Below the pieces are notes generated by a model. It ran no database searches, had not been told where the DNA came from, and saw only the letters and a program-made list of their open reading frames with translations. Positions 11,138 through 29,885 of a stretch of DNA of 64,000 bases are shown one piece after another. Source of the stretch: Enchytraeus crypticus (Eukaryota > Annelida > Clitellata > Enchytraeida > Enchytraeidae); NCBI GenBank assembly GCA_905160935.1, contig CAJHZI010000748.1:347501-411500 (forward strand), written 5' to 3'. The number at the start of each line of letters is the position of its first letter. The first letter of the stretch is position 1. A program made the translations under genes and the position numbers.

Positions 11138-11919
11138 TGTGAGTCATAAAAACATGTGCGCAGTATTTCATCCACAACTTTGACATTTGTGAACCGATTT
11201 TGAAAATTGTTTCAGAATTATAAAGTAGAAGAAAAGTATCAATCTTAAATCTAGCTTTTGTGACAATTCCGGTGATTTTAAACAATAATAGACGATTTTA
11301 CAAACATAGTCTGACTTTGTTTAAATTTTAAAATGGTGTTTACTAAAGCAGATTAAGAGTTCACAAAAACTTGTACCTCTTAAAGGGTTGTGGCTCACAT
11401 TGGTTGATTGCCGAATTTCCAACAAAAAACTGGATTCTGGGAGGGCCAGATTGCTTATTAAAGAAATTACACCGAAAAGAAGAAAATAAATAACGTGGAC
11501 GAGTTGAAGCAACGCCTGGTGGACGTTTGGCAAGACATGAAGCAATCTGTCATTGATAAAGCAATAGATGAGTGGCGCAAGCGTCTCCGAGCTTGTATTC
11601 CAGCTAAAGGAGGGCACTTTGAGCATAATTAAGCTTTGACAGTTGACAGTAGCAGTATAATACTGCTTGTTTCGTTTTTTGTTAAGCCACGGATTTGTAA
11701 ACATTCTGTAGCGATTGATTTACTTAAACTGAATATTTTCAGTCGCGCATATTTTCAAGCACTGCTTCAACGCAAAAATAATAATTAACAGAGTCACTTA
11801 ACGTTATTTTATAGCAAATGTGTTCCTGATTATATCTATGCAAAAATTTAAAAAATCGGTTCACTAATACCAAAGTTATGGGCGAAAGACTGCGCACATG
11901 TTTCTTTTGACTCACAGTG
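11135..11919 (+). mobile_element. Tc1/mariner-derived non-autonomous element, 785 bp
   Basis: The ends are inverted repeats of about 70 bp: CACTGTGAGTCATAAAAACA at the left and the complement of TTTCTTTTGACTCACAGTG at the right. AACATGTGCGCAG and GTGAACCGATTTT are shared deeper in. TA flanks both sides, the duplication expected for this superfamily. The interior keeps only the end of a mariner-type transposase (11493-11632), so most of the transposase has been lost. The internal sequence could not move itself. Confidence 0.85.
11493..11632 (+). pseudogene. Mariner transposase C-terminal remnant
   Basis: Plus strand reads VDELKQRLVDVWQDMKQSV, IDKAIDEWRKRLRACI and AKGGHFEHN before a stop. These are the conserved last residues of mariner/IS630-type transposases (the RLRAC..AKGGHFEH ending). 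The catalytic DDE core is absent; upstream bases preserve only scraps of frame. Confidence 0.85.
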
Positions 11920-11959
11920 TATATATATATATATACGTATATATATGTATATATATGTA

Positions 11960-12009
<50 letters not shown>
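11920..12009. repeat. (TA)n-rich tract right of the mariner-type element
   Basis: TA dinucleotides with ACGTA and TGTA interruptions. Confidence 0.9.
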
Positions 12010-12011
<2 letters not shown>

Positions 12012-12117
12012 CCTATGTACATATATACATGTATATATTTGACTTATCTGTATTGGAAGATGGATGATTCGATACTACATGTATAATTACAGTACAATCG
12101 ACGTATATATTGCTAAA

Positions 12118-12123
<6 letters not shown>

Positions 12124-12192
<69 letters not shown>
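12124..12192. repeat. (TA)n microsatellite
   Basis: About 68 bp of pure TA. Confidence 0.95.
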
Positions 12193-12195
<3 letters not shown>

Positions 12196-12439
12196 CGTAC
12201 TTATTTGAACTTTATAATTTCAGCTATAAATGTCACATGACTGAATCTATGAGCCGGCAGTTTATTATATACCACCGTTGTTCTTTGTAGTGTGACAAAA
12301 CCTCTCTTGTATAGTCAGCATTCATTTATCAATAATCGTCCATTGTGAAACGACGTTATAGGGACTCAGAATGAAACAATTAAATACCTCCGCCGAATAC
12401 CAACTGACCACCACCTTCCAAGATCATGTCCCCTTCAAT

Positions 12440-12525
12440 TAATCAATATCAATCAATAAGAATTTAACGTCCGTTCTTCGCCATAAGGCAACGTCAGGGA
12501 CGTCTCTTGCATACTCTACACAAAC
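12440..12525 (+). repeat. SINE family F terminus
   Basis: ATCAATCAATAAGAATTTAA, CGTCCGTTCTTCGCCATAAG and CAACGTCAGGGACGTC, the inverted counterpart of 10105 and similar to 35380. Part of the same core as family A SINEs. Confidence 0.7.
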
Positions 12526-12602
12526 AGGCGCCAAAGCACCACACGATGACGACTGAGTGCACAGAGACCACAAGAGAAAGCGAAATCAAAACAGTGCAAG
12601 TC

Positions 12603-12690
12603 CACCTCTTTGCAAGACAACATCATGACCACTCTTCAATGATCATGACCACTCTTCAATGATCATGACCACTCTTCAATGATCATGACC
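12603..12690. repeat. 20-bp tandem repeat, four copies
   Basis: Unit ATCATGACCACTCTTCAATG repeated with a final truncated unit. Confidence 0.9.
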
Positions 12691-12777
12691 TTGGCTATGT
12701 GATTGATATCGCCTATCTTGTCACAAGAAGGTGAAGTGGTTATTAAAGATATTGTTCATATCTGCTCTTCTTTTAAG

Positions 12778-12845
12778 ATATAAACGTTCGAACCCGTCAT
12801 CACTTGCTTATCAGCATAGCGCGCTAACCACTCGACCATAAGTCA
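12778..12845 (-). mobile_element. tRNA-like SINE head
   Basis: Minus strand has TGGTCGAGTGGTTAGCGCGC (an A box in a Leu/Ser-like D-arm context) and GACGGGTTCGAACG (B box) about 30 bases apart. The arms do not fold into a complete tRNA as far as I can see by eye, so I call a SINE head or tRNA fossil, not a tRNA gene. Confidence 0.6.
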
Positions 12846-12869
12846 GTATGAATTACCTTCATCTTCAAT

Positions 12870-13050
12870 TTTTCGTAACGCCTTATTTTCTTCACCTTAT
12901 TCTCGGATTTTCATTCTCTTACCTTATTCTCTGAACCTTATTCTAGGAACCTTTATTATTCTCTGAACCTTATTCCCAGAATCTAATTCTCTAGCCCTTT
13001 TTTCTGAACCCTATTCTCTGAACATTATTCTCTCAACCTGAACAGGTTTT
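12870..13050. repeat. Degenerate CTGAACCTTATTCT repeat
   Basis: About ten imperfect units of 13-17 bp around TCTGAACCTTATTC. No coding value. Confidence 0.8.
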
Positions 13051-13261
13051 CTTAATTTTAAATTTTTAAACACTTTCATTTAAATTATCTGAACGACTCC
13101 AGGTTTAATTTCTGTAATCAATGTTGTCCTCTTGTTAATGACTAACACGTACAGGCCAACGGTATCTCTAATATTGACGTAGACGATTTCTGCTATAGTA
13201 TTGTAGGCCTTTGGTAGTAGAAAAGAACAATTAACAAAAAGTCTAAAGAAAGACACAAGGA

Positions 13262-13692
13262 TAAAGATAGTGAAAACTTTTTGGACCACGCTATTGTATG
13301 AATGTGACACATGGACCTTAAGGAAGGAAGATATTAGGAAACTGGAGGCATTGGAAATGTGGATTTGGAGAAGAATGGAGAGGATTAGCTGGACTCAAAA
13401 GGTTACAAATGAGGAAGTCCTGGAGAGAGTTGGCACAGATAGACAGTTGATAAATGTATTAAGAAATAGGAAGAAGAGATAGATAGGACACATTCTAAGG
13501 GGGAAGGTCTATTAAAAGCGGTCATAGAAGGTAGAATGGAAGGAAAAAGAGGCAGGGGCAGGCCGAGATTAGGCATGTCAGATAATTTAAAGACCCACTC
13601 ATATGTGGAAATGTAGAGGAAGGCGGAAGACAGAGAAGAGTGGAGGCGTTATGTACCATGGACCTGCCAGTAGGCAGTGCACTAAGAGAGAT
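13262..13692 (+). mobile_element. LINE 3-prime end, family C, best coding copy
   Basis: The frame opens with YECDTWTLRKEDIRKLEALE then MWIWRRMERISWTQKVTNEE and VLERVGTDRQLINVLRNRK, and after a stop continues with GHILR-, GRGRPR- and KAEDREEWRRYVPWTCQ-like coding. It ends with the terminal box and CACTAAGAGAGA. It corresponds to the thumb and C-terminal tail of a non-LTR reverse transcriptase. The 5-prime truncation is typical of LINE insertion. Confidence 0.85.
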
Positions 13693-13699
13693 TGTAGGC

Positions 13700-16600
13700 C
13701 TATATTACTCTTACTATAGTATTATAAGCCTATAATACTTTTACTATTGTATTGTAGGCCCATAACGCTCTTACTACTACTGTATAGTATTGTAAGCCTA
13801 TAAATCTCTTACTATAGAATTCTTGGCCAAGTAGGGCCTATTCTTTTATCAGGTCTCTGTCAGAATAACGTTTTAGTAGACCATAAAATAAGTAAAATTA
13901 CCCAACTTTTAATAGCAGATTTTTTATATAATGTTAAAATGTATAGGCCTCTCTTGCGTTGGAATAATGCTTTAATATTTTGACTTAGTATTTTTTACAG
14001 TAGTGGAATTTAACAGTTTGTTCACAAACTTCATAGCATTTAGCACTTATTTATTTAGAACTTGTAGCTGAATTTCGGAGTGATTTAGTCCTCTTTCATT
14101 GCAGTAATTATACAGCATTAATCACATGACTGGAAGCTATTCCAATGCGTAATATTTCTCTAATCATGCTGCTATGTGGTAGTCATATCGAACCATGTAA
14201 TTAATTCAGCGGTGTGTGAACTGGAGCGATAAAAGCCTTTCCGGATGTACTACAACGAATAGGTCTAATATCAATGTCAGAAATTGTAGACCTCTACTTC
14301 CTAGATAAATTAATTTAGGATTCATTCAATAGATCTAATTTTTTGCAAAGCAATTTATTCTGTAACTTTCAATGAACCAAACTTAATTAGTGATCAATAA
14401 AAAGCTATACGTACAAGGTTAAAATGTTAAAAGATAAAAATAGTAGACCTAAACGTTGAAAGTTAGTTTCCCTTCTGGAAAGCATGTCAGTGACGGTGAA
14501 GGCATTGGATTTGTACCCTGCTCCCAGTGATTAGCAGCAGAACGACTTAACGACAAGCTACTGACTCAGCCTGCTGATTTTCCATAAGCTATTGGCCTAT
14601 TAATGCTTCCATCATCTCATACGAACAAACTATTATGCCTGATAATAATGACAAAAAATTTCGTGACATTTCAAAAGCATTTCACAATAAATAAGCCAAG
14701 GTTTCCACATTAGCCTACACTCTAATTAGACTCATGCTAGCATCTACCGTTGTTTATACGCCTCTCTCTCTCACTCTCCCTCTCTCTTTCTCTGCCTAGT
14801 TTTTATATCTAATGAGGAAGCTCCTTAATTAGCATACATAAACTTTTATTTGTCTGACAGACACTGTCAGACAGTCTACGTGTATTCTTACTAACGAAAC
14901 TGGATTTAACAATCAAATTAATTTCTCTCAATAAAATTGCGAAATCCATATTACTCAGAAATAAATCATAGAATTCATCTAGCCTACAGAACAAATCCAG
15001 CACTCTCAATGTCTCCGTTTATATTTAGTAGAATTAGTCACGCTTGATAAAGAGATCACAAGTATAAACTCCAGAGGGCCTGTACCTGACAGCATCCCCA
15101 TCAGCAAAAATAGACGTTGAACTGCTTCTTGATAAGAATTCTATATACACAGTGCTAACACTTATACAGACATAAGTGATTTTAAATATTACGTGTAGGA
15201 AATATATGAATGCAATACATTCATTGACTATTACACAATTGTGTTGTATGCTAAAGTCCTAGCTTTTAATCATTTTTAACTCTTGTATTCATACAATTTT
15301 TTCTATTAAACAATTCGCATTAAGCTTTATACACTCTAAAACTTCCTCATAGACGAGCTATGAACCTTTCTAAGAACTGTACCCAGAGCCTATGGCTATT
15401 TAAGCACGTGTGCTAGTGACTCGGCGGTTCAGAGAGACGTTGTTTGTTACAATAGTCACGAGTGTTGTGCATAGGAAGTCCATAGTGGGATTAATATACT
15501 TTGATTGTTATGAGAGCCGTAGCTTAAATTCCTGCCAAGGTACTGAAAGGCTCAGAATAAATAAGTAGAAGTTCTAGCAAATTCTTTATCTTCTGAAGAA
15601 GATAAAGCAACTTCTTTATCTTCTTTCTGAAGAAGAAAGGTTTAACGTTCGTTTCATCATCCAGGGATGATGTCAGGGACGTCACTTATAATATTGTACT
15701 TGTACTGTAATATTGTACTTGCACTGTAAGGCTGTACAATGAGTACATGCCGATAATGGTATCACTCTATCTCTCTAGTGCTCTGCCAAGTGCCATGTTC
15801 AAGGTACATATTCATACAAAGAGTCTGCTTTCAAGCTTCATAAAAGAGCACTCCAAAGATCACCAAGTTAATCCCTTCACAAAAGGCTGTGCCTTACCTA
15901 CACTTTATGCAATCAATAGCTTGGAAAAATAAGGCTTCTAGCGCCAATTTCCCATTGCCCTCCTCAGTTCTTGCTTAGTTGACTTTTACGATATGCGCAG
16001 TTAATGCTGGGTTATTCTTCAGTGGTCCAGACACAGCACAGAAAGGTAATATTATAAATCCAAATTTAGTGTCTGATTCTGGAGTGCACAATCTAACAGT
16101 GTTTTGAACTGGTAACGTTTGATTTCAGGTGAACCTAATGGCTCGGCCATCACTACAATGTGGACGAACACCACACTGAACTAGCAACAGCCAACCACCT
16201 GTGTAAATTACCCTATATGGCTATAATTGAGATCAAAGTTGTCATGGACACCCAGACAATAGCACTATAATAGAGTTGATTGTGATAATGTCACATTTCT
16301 CAATATGTTCATTTTTTGTTAATTGGTTTTATCTGATTAGCGGTCAACTAGATAGGTTATTTGTAGCTTCTTCAACTGCCTTAATGCATGTTCTCTCCCA
16401 TAACCTACGATTTGAATTAATAAGAAACAGTCAAGTACAAAACAAAGTTTAATATCCACATGTGTATGCAAGTAACCAAGGACAGTAATATTTTTAATTG
16501 CAGTTCTTTATCAGTTCTCGTAACTATATAACTGTCTACTAGGTTTAAATCTTACTTCTTTTTATATTTTTACATATTCAATCTTCAGCTTTATCTGCCA

Positions 16601-16770
16601 AGTCCCTCATATCTTGTGTTTCTTTAGTTTATCTATTCAGTGTGTATCACTAGTTTATAGAGTTCTCCTTTAGTTTTCTACATAATTCTTATGTATTAGT
16701 AGTTTATCTATTCAGTTCTTATGATTAATTTATCTATTCAGTTCTTAAACTATAGCTTTGCTGATATCAC
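13700..16770. other. Long gene-free stretch
   Basis: Contains TATTGTAGGCCTATAATACT-type degenerate repeats (13690-13830), a weak tRNA-SINE fragment at 14455-14565 (minus), and a family F core at 15640-15690 (TTTAACGTTCGTTTCATCAT). Short CT tracts lie at 14760-14795. No gene recognised. Confidence 0.6.
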
Positions 16771-16773
16771 GGG

Positions 16774-23393
<6,620 letters not shown>

Positions 23394-23578
23394 TTCTGCA
23401 GTTGTATTACTGACGATTACTTAAAAATCAACAAATATTATAAGATTTTTAATTTTAGCGAATTTGGTGAAGGAATAGATTGATTTGTTTACACTGTAGA
23501 TTACAAAGAAATATCGCGGGAAAATCTCATCTAAGCGCCAACCGAGGTTGCCAAGACCTCCTAAAAACTGCTGTGCTA

Positions 23579-25262
23579 ATCATCATCATCACTCGTTTAT
23601 TTAAGACAACAGTCCATAAGACATTGCACGATACAATGACAGAAACAAGAGAAAAAGACAGAGAATTACGTAATCCACATGTAAAGATAAAAAAATCTAA
23701 ACATAAAACAATGATCAGCTTAGACAGAACCATGACATGGAGGAAATAAGAGCATTACGAGACTCTTTGATACGTTTTAACAAACTAAACCGAGAGTTAC
23801 ATAACACTGTGTCAAATACCGGCAACCCAGTAGATAAAAACATTTCAGTGACACTACTATATTTTGGGAAGTTAAAAAATGATTTAACGCATTTTATAGA
23901 GCAGGACTTCTTACGACTAAGAGCAGCTAATTTAAAAACCTTCCACAAGGCTATATCAAAGAAGAAAGAACAATAAGTTCTAAATAATTTCAATTTAACA
24001 GAAATTGAGCATAAGTCAAATTTTTTTAAGAACATTAGTACGATAGAATAAATTCCTTATCTCGCGATTAATGTCCAAATCATCATGAAGATCATGCTGT
24101 ATGATATGACCGAGATACCTAAACCTGGATACAGATGAAAGCTCATGGCCATCAAGAACAAAATTCGGAAAGTTAGCACAAATAGATTTGCATTTGATAA
24201 GCGGATTAAATATCATACAAACAGTTTTTTGTGTTGCACATCATGTTAATTTCCCTGGTTGCAAACTCTAGCTCATACAATAAGTGTTGCAGAGTACGCC
24301 AAGGGGGAGCTAACAAAACCATATCATCTGCATACGCTAAGACGTTAATGAATCTGTTCATGAAATAACAGCCTATACCAGACTGTGTAACTTTGAGTAA
24401 CACTCTAAGAATATAAAAGCAGAACAGAAAAGGAGACAATATCCCTCCCTGCCGCACGCCATTAGAAATCTGAAAGCTTCTAGAAACTGCAGATTGCCAT
24501 TTAATAAAACAGCTTTGGTGGCTGTACCAAAACGCAAACACACGCGTTACTAAAAAGCATTCAGCTGAGGATTTACTGTCCAATAACTCACTGAAAAACA
24601 ACCAGTAATTAACTAAATCAAAAGCTTTAGAAAAGTCAATAAAGCTTACAAAGACATGACTACCATTTCTTCTATAATGCTCAATAACTTGCTTAAAAGC
24701 ATAGGTACAAGTAGTAGTAGAGTGGTCTTTCTTAAACCCAAACTGATAGTCATCTGGTTCATCTGTCGAAGCAATGTAGTCAAATAATAAGGACTCAAAT
24801 AGTTTAGACATTGAGTTAGACAAGGCAATAGCACGATAATTATCAAAGTCAGATAAATTCTTGTTCCTATCCTTAAGCAACGGAATTAAGACAGTGTCAG
24901 AGAAGGAAGAGGGGACATAACCAAACTTAAGAAATAAATTAAATAAAAAGCACAAATATACAGAGAGACGATTGCCACCATACATAAATGCTTCAATATG
25001 TATGCCATCAGGACCAGATGCTTTACCATTTTTCATTTTACTAAGAACATTAACAACATCCTTAAGCGAGATAAGAGACAACCTTGTTGACTCTGAACAG
25101 AAATTGGTGTTTTAAACTGTAAGTTTCTCATTAAATGCAGTCTTGTGTACTGAAATAGGATCCCGATTATAAAGGGAACTAAAGTGATGCTTCCACATAT
25201 TAGATTATTCCAATTGCTAATCCAATGTTTCTCTCTAATTTTTTAATTTTTTCCAATAATTT
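23579..25262 (-). mobile_element. Decayed LINE with reverse transcriptase, upstream of PCNA
   Basis: The largest open part, 24206-25081, has KMKNGKASGPDGIHIEAF (motif 0/1), an FIDFSKAFD palm motif, NGVRQGGILSPFLF and the catalytic AYADDMVLLAPPWRTL. The coding continues in a second frame (24016-24216, FRYLGHIIQHDLHDDLDI) and a third (23715-24035, FDLCSISVKLKLFRTYC and LWKVFKLAAL). There are thus frameshifts near 24212 and 24025, and stops upstream of 25085. The 3-prime end is a short GATGATGATGAT tail near 23580. No endonuclease domain remains, so the copy is 5-prime truncated. The palm and tail resemble CR1/Jockey-group elements; the clade is not certain. Confidence 0.9.
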
Positions 25263-25639
25263 GTCAACTTAGAATAATCTAATGTGCCTAGTATAGAAAA
25301 AGATACATGTGTCGTCAGTATTTCACAAACAGAGTAGTAAAACGTCACAGAAATCGAACTGCAACATCATCGCAGTAGTATCTGATTATCATCATCGTCA
25401 CCATTTATTTATTAGATTAATTGTATTAATTACATCGTGTACTATATAATAGATAGGCCGGAATCTAACTGCCAGGTTGTCTTTTGAGTCAGCGAGTATT
25501 GAGGTTTTTATTCAACAAGAAGGGCTGAGTTGGTCGCACGCATGTTGGTAAGTTGTTCCTCCCTGGCTGTGAGATTGATCGGTTGGAGTTTGTTCAGAAT
25601 TCTCATGTGCGATTAATAATAATAATAATAGTAATAACA
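25263..25639. other. Intergenic stretch, nothing recognised
   Basis: AT-rich; a short (TAA)n at 25614-25637. Confidence 0.5.
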
Positions 25640-25835
25640 CATTATAGTGAAATGATCAACTATGTTGATATCTATCACTTTTAGTACCACATGTTATATC
25701 CGTTAGGCAATTTAGTCCATTTTCCGTGTAGCCAGTCCAGTGAATGTCCGAGATTTTACTCTCAGATCAGCGCGGCTGGGATTCGAACCCACGAGAGTTC
25801 GATTCACCTCAGGGTCTGTCATTTAAAGTATTTGT
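25640..25835 (-). mobile_element. SINE-like repeat family B, well preserved
   Basis: TTATAGTGAAATGATCAACT, TATCTATCACTTTTAGTACC, GCCAGTCCAGTGAATGTCCG, CTCTCAGATCAGCGCGGCTG and the B-box complement GGGATTCGAACCC. Same order as 41335. Confidence 0.85.
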
Positions 25836-25869
25836 TGTTCCAAGTACTCACATGTTACGCCTATTTTAA

Positions 25870-26400
25870 AGTCTTTGCACTGGCTAAATATTAACGAACG
25901 TATCATTTACAAAACAGCTCCGTTAACCTATAAGTCCATCACCATCCCAAGATAAACTTGCATGTCTCACTTGATTAAAGTGATGCAGCCTGCTGTTACT
26001 CGGTCTTTTAAGTTAATTACTCTTGTGAGACCTAGCTTACCTTCACGCTCTAAGCTATCTACTCGCTCTTTCCAGCATGCTGCACCGCAGATCTGGAATT
26101 CTCTTCCATTCAATCTTTGGAAATCTTCATTTGAATCACATCGGCCTTTGCTTTCCTATGAGCAGTTCCATACGCAGCTGAAGACCTATCTTTTCCATCC
26201 CTCTTTCCCATCAAGTGTCCATGAGTAACGACCTGCGCCTAAACCACCTTTCTTTAATTCCCTTTACTTTGGACTGAATTTCTGAACCTTGGAATTTGCA
26301 CCGTTTTTGGATCTTCTTTTTGCTCGCTGGCTTGGTTTTGTCTCAATACTGCTCGATGTTGTCATTAATGACTGTAGCACTCTAATTGTTATTGTTGTTC
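25870..26400 (+). mobile_element. LINE C-terminus and 3-prime UTR, family E (CR1/L2-like)
   Basis: A frame at 25962-26228 reads SKLSTRSFQHAAPQIWNSLP then QFHTQLKTYLFHPSFPS. This is the standard LINE tail (R.F...AP.LWN.LP...R.......FK..LKT.LF). The following 3-prime UTR (GCACCGTTTTTGGATCTTCT, CTCAATACTGCTCGATGTTG) recurs at 37976, 62725, and inverted at 1325 and 42450. 5-prime truncated. Confidence 0.85.
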
Positions 26401-26496
26401 GGCATGTAGTTGACAGCGGATCAGTAAGTGCAGAGTTCAAATCCCTGTCGCTGACATGCTATTCGAGCAGGATACTGACGTTAACCTTTGTCTTAA
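26400..26496 (+). repeat. tRNA-SINE family A-like fragment
   Basis: GACAGCGGATCAGTAAGTGC, AGTTCAAATCCCTG (B box), GCTGACATGCTATTCGAG and ACTGACGTTAACC. Diverged. Confidence 0.6.
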
Positions 26497-26499
26497 GAA

Positions 26500-27370
26500 T
26501 CAATCCTGGTACTAGGTGTTCCGGGAACATTACAAAGTAATGCGACTGTATGATAGGTGCTCTCATGCGTTGATTCCATCATGTTCTACTATAATCCTGT
26601 AATATTGCTACAGACAGTAACTTTATAGATGGTCATCCCAAATCTTTACTTGATGAGAACACACAAATTAATTTAAACTTTACTAATTAATAAATTAAAT
26701 TAATAAATATTATAAATAAAATAAATATAATTTATTATATTTATTTAAATTAATTTAAATTTATTTAAATAAATAACTTAATTAAAAATTAATAAATAAA
26801 AATAATTAAGTACATTTTAACGCCTCAGCTAGGCCAATGCATAGCTTTGCTAACTTTACTTGCATCCTTGATTCACGCTAGATAGGCAAGTAGGCTACAC
26901 AAAAGATTAAGCGCTCTTCTTGTAGTCTTCGTTAATGCTATCTATCGTAGGTGAGTTATGTGGAGCACAGAAAACGTCAATATCAAATTAAATGACAACA
27001 GTTTGTAGTAACTCAGTAGCGTAGCTCCAGTTCAATAGCATTATCAGCAAAGTACGAAATACAAAATTGCACATAAAAACGGGTCATCAAAGAGGATAAA
27101 TACATCCGATCTAGTTGACAGCCCACAATCATGTTCAATGAGAACATTTGAATTTAATTTCTTAATTTAACAACCGATTTAATTCAATTAACAACTGATT
27201 TAATTTCTTTAACGTCAGTTGAAGAGGCAGGGCGCACAAAAACAAAACCAGCAACAGCCGAGAATAATAAGAGTTATCAAAATAGTTAGTATGTGACGTT
27301 CAGTAAGCATCCTAACCATGCCCAGTCTTCATTTAAATCAGCTTTAGTGATACACGTTTATTTTGAGAGT
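26500..27370. other. Gene-free AT-rich stretch
   Basis: A TAAATTTAAATTAA-rich block at 26665-26815; nothing else recognised. Confidence 0.5.
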
Positions 27371-27377
27371 TTGATCG

Positions 27378-27506
27378 ACTCATGGCCATGTCGGTAAGAT
27401 ATTCGACCGCGAATCAAAATGTACGGGGTTCAAATCCTGGGCTCGTCCGTCACTGACATCGCTTTCGATTGGAGGAAACTGACGTTAACATTAGCTTTAC
27501 CAGCTC
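27378..27506 (+). mobile_element. tRNA-SINE family A, near full-length
   Basis: CATGTCGGTAAGATATTCGA, CGCGAATCAAAATGTACGG, B box GGGTTCAAATCC, CACTGACATCGCTTTCGATT, GGAGGAAACTGACGTTAACA and AGCTTTACCAGC. Confidence 0.85.
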
Positions 27507-27519
27507 ATACTTTTTTCAA

Positions 27520-27652
27520 TCGTGCAATATCCAAGACTTTACTCTCTTATTAACGAGATGGCGATTCGAATCCTTGATCTAATAGGTTCAAACAATTTTA
27601 TATAAACTTGACTGAAGCCCTAACCAATGAGCCATGGATTAATGGAAACGAG
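27520..27652 (-). repeat. SINE-like family B, diverged
   Basis: CAATATCCAAGACTTTACTC and GGCGATTCGAATCCTTG. Directly next to the family A copy. Confidence 0.55.
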
Positions 27653-27861
27653 GTCAGGGCAAAATTAAATAGAAAGTCATGGCAACAGGCGAAAAGTTTA
27701 CAAACACACAAACTTCATAATAATTATACAAACCTTAAAGCACTAAGAATTCTCATTTGAAAATTTATTTTGAGCAACATAATATTGAAATGGTTTGATC
27801 GATTAGCATTCAGTTAAAATCTACAACCGCTTCATTCTATTTATCACACATTATTTGTTAC

Positions 27862-28072
27862 TCTTGATAAATGTATTAAGTAATAGAAAGAAGAAGGGGG
27901 GAAGGTCCATTAATAGAGGTCATGGAAGGTAGGGGCAGGCCGAGATTAGGTAAGTTAGATGATTTAAAGACCCACTCATATGTGGACATAAAGAGGAAAG
28001 TGGGAGACAGAGAAGAGTGGAGGCGTTATGTACCATCGACCTGCCAGTAGGCAGTGCACTAAGAGAGAGAGG
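27862..28072 (+). mobile_element. LINE 3-prime end, family C
   Basis: GATAAATGTATTAAGTAATA, a GRGRPRLGKLDDLKTHSY-like frame, a KRKVGDREEWRRYVPSTCQ-like frame and the terminal box CTGCCAGTAGGCAGTGCACT. It is internally shortened relative to the copy at 13262. Confidence 0.8.
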
Positions 28073-28143
28073 TTTGTTACTGATTTATTTAATTTACTGC
28101 ATTAATTGCGAGACAATTATTACAAGTATTATTTTATAGTTCT

Positions 28144-28146
<3 letters not shown>

Positions 28147-28194
<48 letters not shown>
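28147..28194. repeat. (TA)n microsatellite
   Basis: Pure TA tract. Confidence 0.95.
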
Positions 28195-28201
<7 letters not shown>

Positions 28202-28202
28202 G

Positions 28203-28292
28203 AAAGTACAAGACAATGCCTGACTGAGGTTTGAACCGATGTCCTTGACAGAGCTGCCTAAGCTCTATAATCCCATTGGTAAGAGAAGTCAT
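28203..28292 (-). repeat. tRNA-like SINE head
   Basis: The minus strand has ATAGAGCTTAGGCAGCTC (A-box-like) and CATCGGTTCAAACCTC (B box). Confidence 0.5.
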
Positions 28293-28739
28293 CTTTTGCT
28301 AAATAGCATTACTCTGCTTGGCTAATATCATTTCTATTAGTTCATATCATTTTAACAAATCAGCGATAAAACAAAATACTACTGACACAGGCTCCGCTAT
28401 GAAACAGTAAATATACAAAAATTGTGATTCCTATCAAACTCGCGGTACTAAGATTATAAAAATAGAATGTAGAATATTATCAACCAACTTTGACAAAACT
28501 CTGCGTGAAATATCAAAATAAATAAATAATAGTCAGTAGTCACAAGAAAACAAAAAACAATTCAGCCAGAGCAGCGACTGCACAAACACTTATTTGAAAA
28601 ATCAACCTGCATCTCTTAATATGCCTTTAGTGGGCATTACGGGCATATTAAATAACAAATGCATATACATGTACATACTTGTAAAACTCTACAAAGGCTT
28701 CTGTTAATAACAACTCCTGAAAGAGAATATATACAAATG

Positions 28740-28759
28740 CATATATATATATATATACT

Positions 28760-28807
<48 letters not shown>
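28740..28807. repeat. (TA)n microsatellite
   Basis: TA tract interrupted once by CTTG. Confidence 0.95.
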
Positions 28808-28810
<3 letters not shown>

Positions 28811-29059
28811 GCTTCAGATAACACAACACAATTCAACGGGCTCAGTCATCTAATCATTAACAAATCAGTTATATGACTGATGCCTGATATCTTGAAACTG
28901 AAATACACAAGTTTACAAATTGCTGCTTACCTAGGCATTTTAGGTAAAAAGTCTAAACCCATTCTATGCCGTAACTATGACAACACTTCTACAAATCATC
29001 AACAGAATTTATCATCACTGAAAAATTCATCTTGTGTCAATTTTTTTCTAACATAACTA

Positions 29060-29555
29060 ATGCATAACATAACATAGCCACATATCACATAACATAACAC
29101 AGTCACATATCACATAACATAACATACTCACATCTCACATAACATAACATAGCCACATCTCACATAACATAACATAGCCACATTTCACATAACATAGCCA
29201 CATCTCACATAACATAGCCACATTTCACATAACATAACATAGCCACATTTCACATAACATAACATAGCCACATCTCACATAACATAACATAGCCACATCT
29301 CACATAACATAACATAGCCACATCTCACATAACATAACATAGCCACATTTCACATAACATAGCCACATCTCACATAACATAGCCACATTTCACATAACAT
29401 AACATAGCCACATTTCACATAACATAACATAGCCACATCTCACATAACATAACATAGCCACATCTCACATAACATAACATAGCCACATTTCACATAACAT
29501 AACATAGCCACATCTCACATAACATAACATAGCCACATCTCACATAACATAACCA
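29060..29555. repeat. 25/20-bp satellite (CACATAACATAACATAGC)
   Basis: About 20 head-to-tail units of CACATAACATAACATAGCCA plus CATCT, mixed with a 20-bp variant lacking one AACAT. Units are near-identical, so homogenisation is recent. There are no unique spacers, so this is not a CRISPR-like array. Confidence 0.95.
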
Positions 29556-29885
29556 GATTTTAAATGGAAACAAACCCGCAAGCGAACCATCGCTGCATAT
29601 ATAAATTAATATAACCCACTGTACACATTAATTATGCTATACAAATACAAAATGAAGGCGTCCCAACGATTCCTGTTCATCAGATAACAGAACACACATT
29701 TCTTGATATGTAACACTGTTTTTAAGAATCACAATGCCAATGGGTCTACCTGAAATTATAAAATATCAAAAACTTAGAATGCAATTTAAGCCATTACTAA
29801 TATCCTTATTATTATTTTTAAAATAATAATTATTATTATTATAGAATTTATCCCCCACGTGTAAAGAATCCGAGGTATTTCTATA

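Noticed and set aside
11321-11704. A 127-codon minus-strand frame inside the mariner-type element
   Set aside because: Antisense of the transposase remnant; the plus strand carries the RKRLRAC and KGGHFEH ending.
23480-23976. Plus-strand frames with charged residues upstream of PCNA
   Set aside because: They are the antisense of the LINE tail, which reads as recognisable reverse-transcriptase C-terminus on the minus strand.
29060-29555. Regular repeat array that could suggest CRISPR
   Set aside because: No unique spacers, units abut head to tail, and the host is eukaryotic. It is a satellite.
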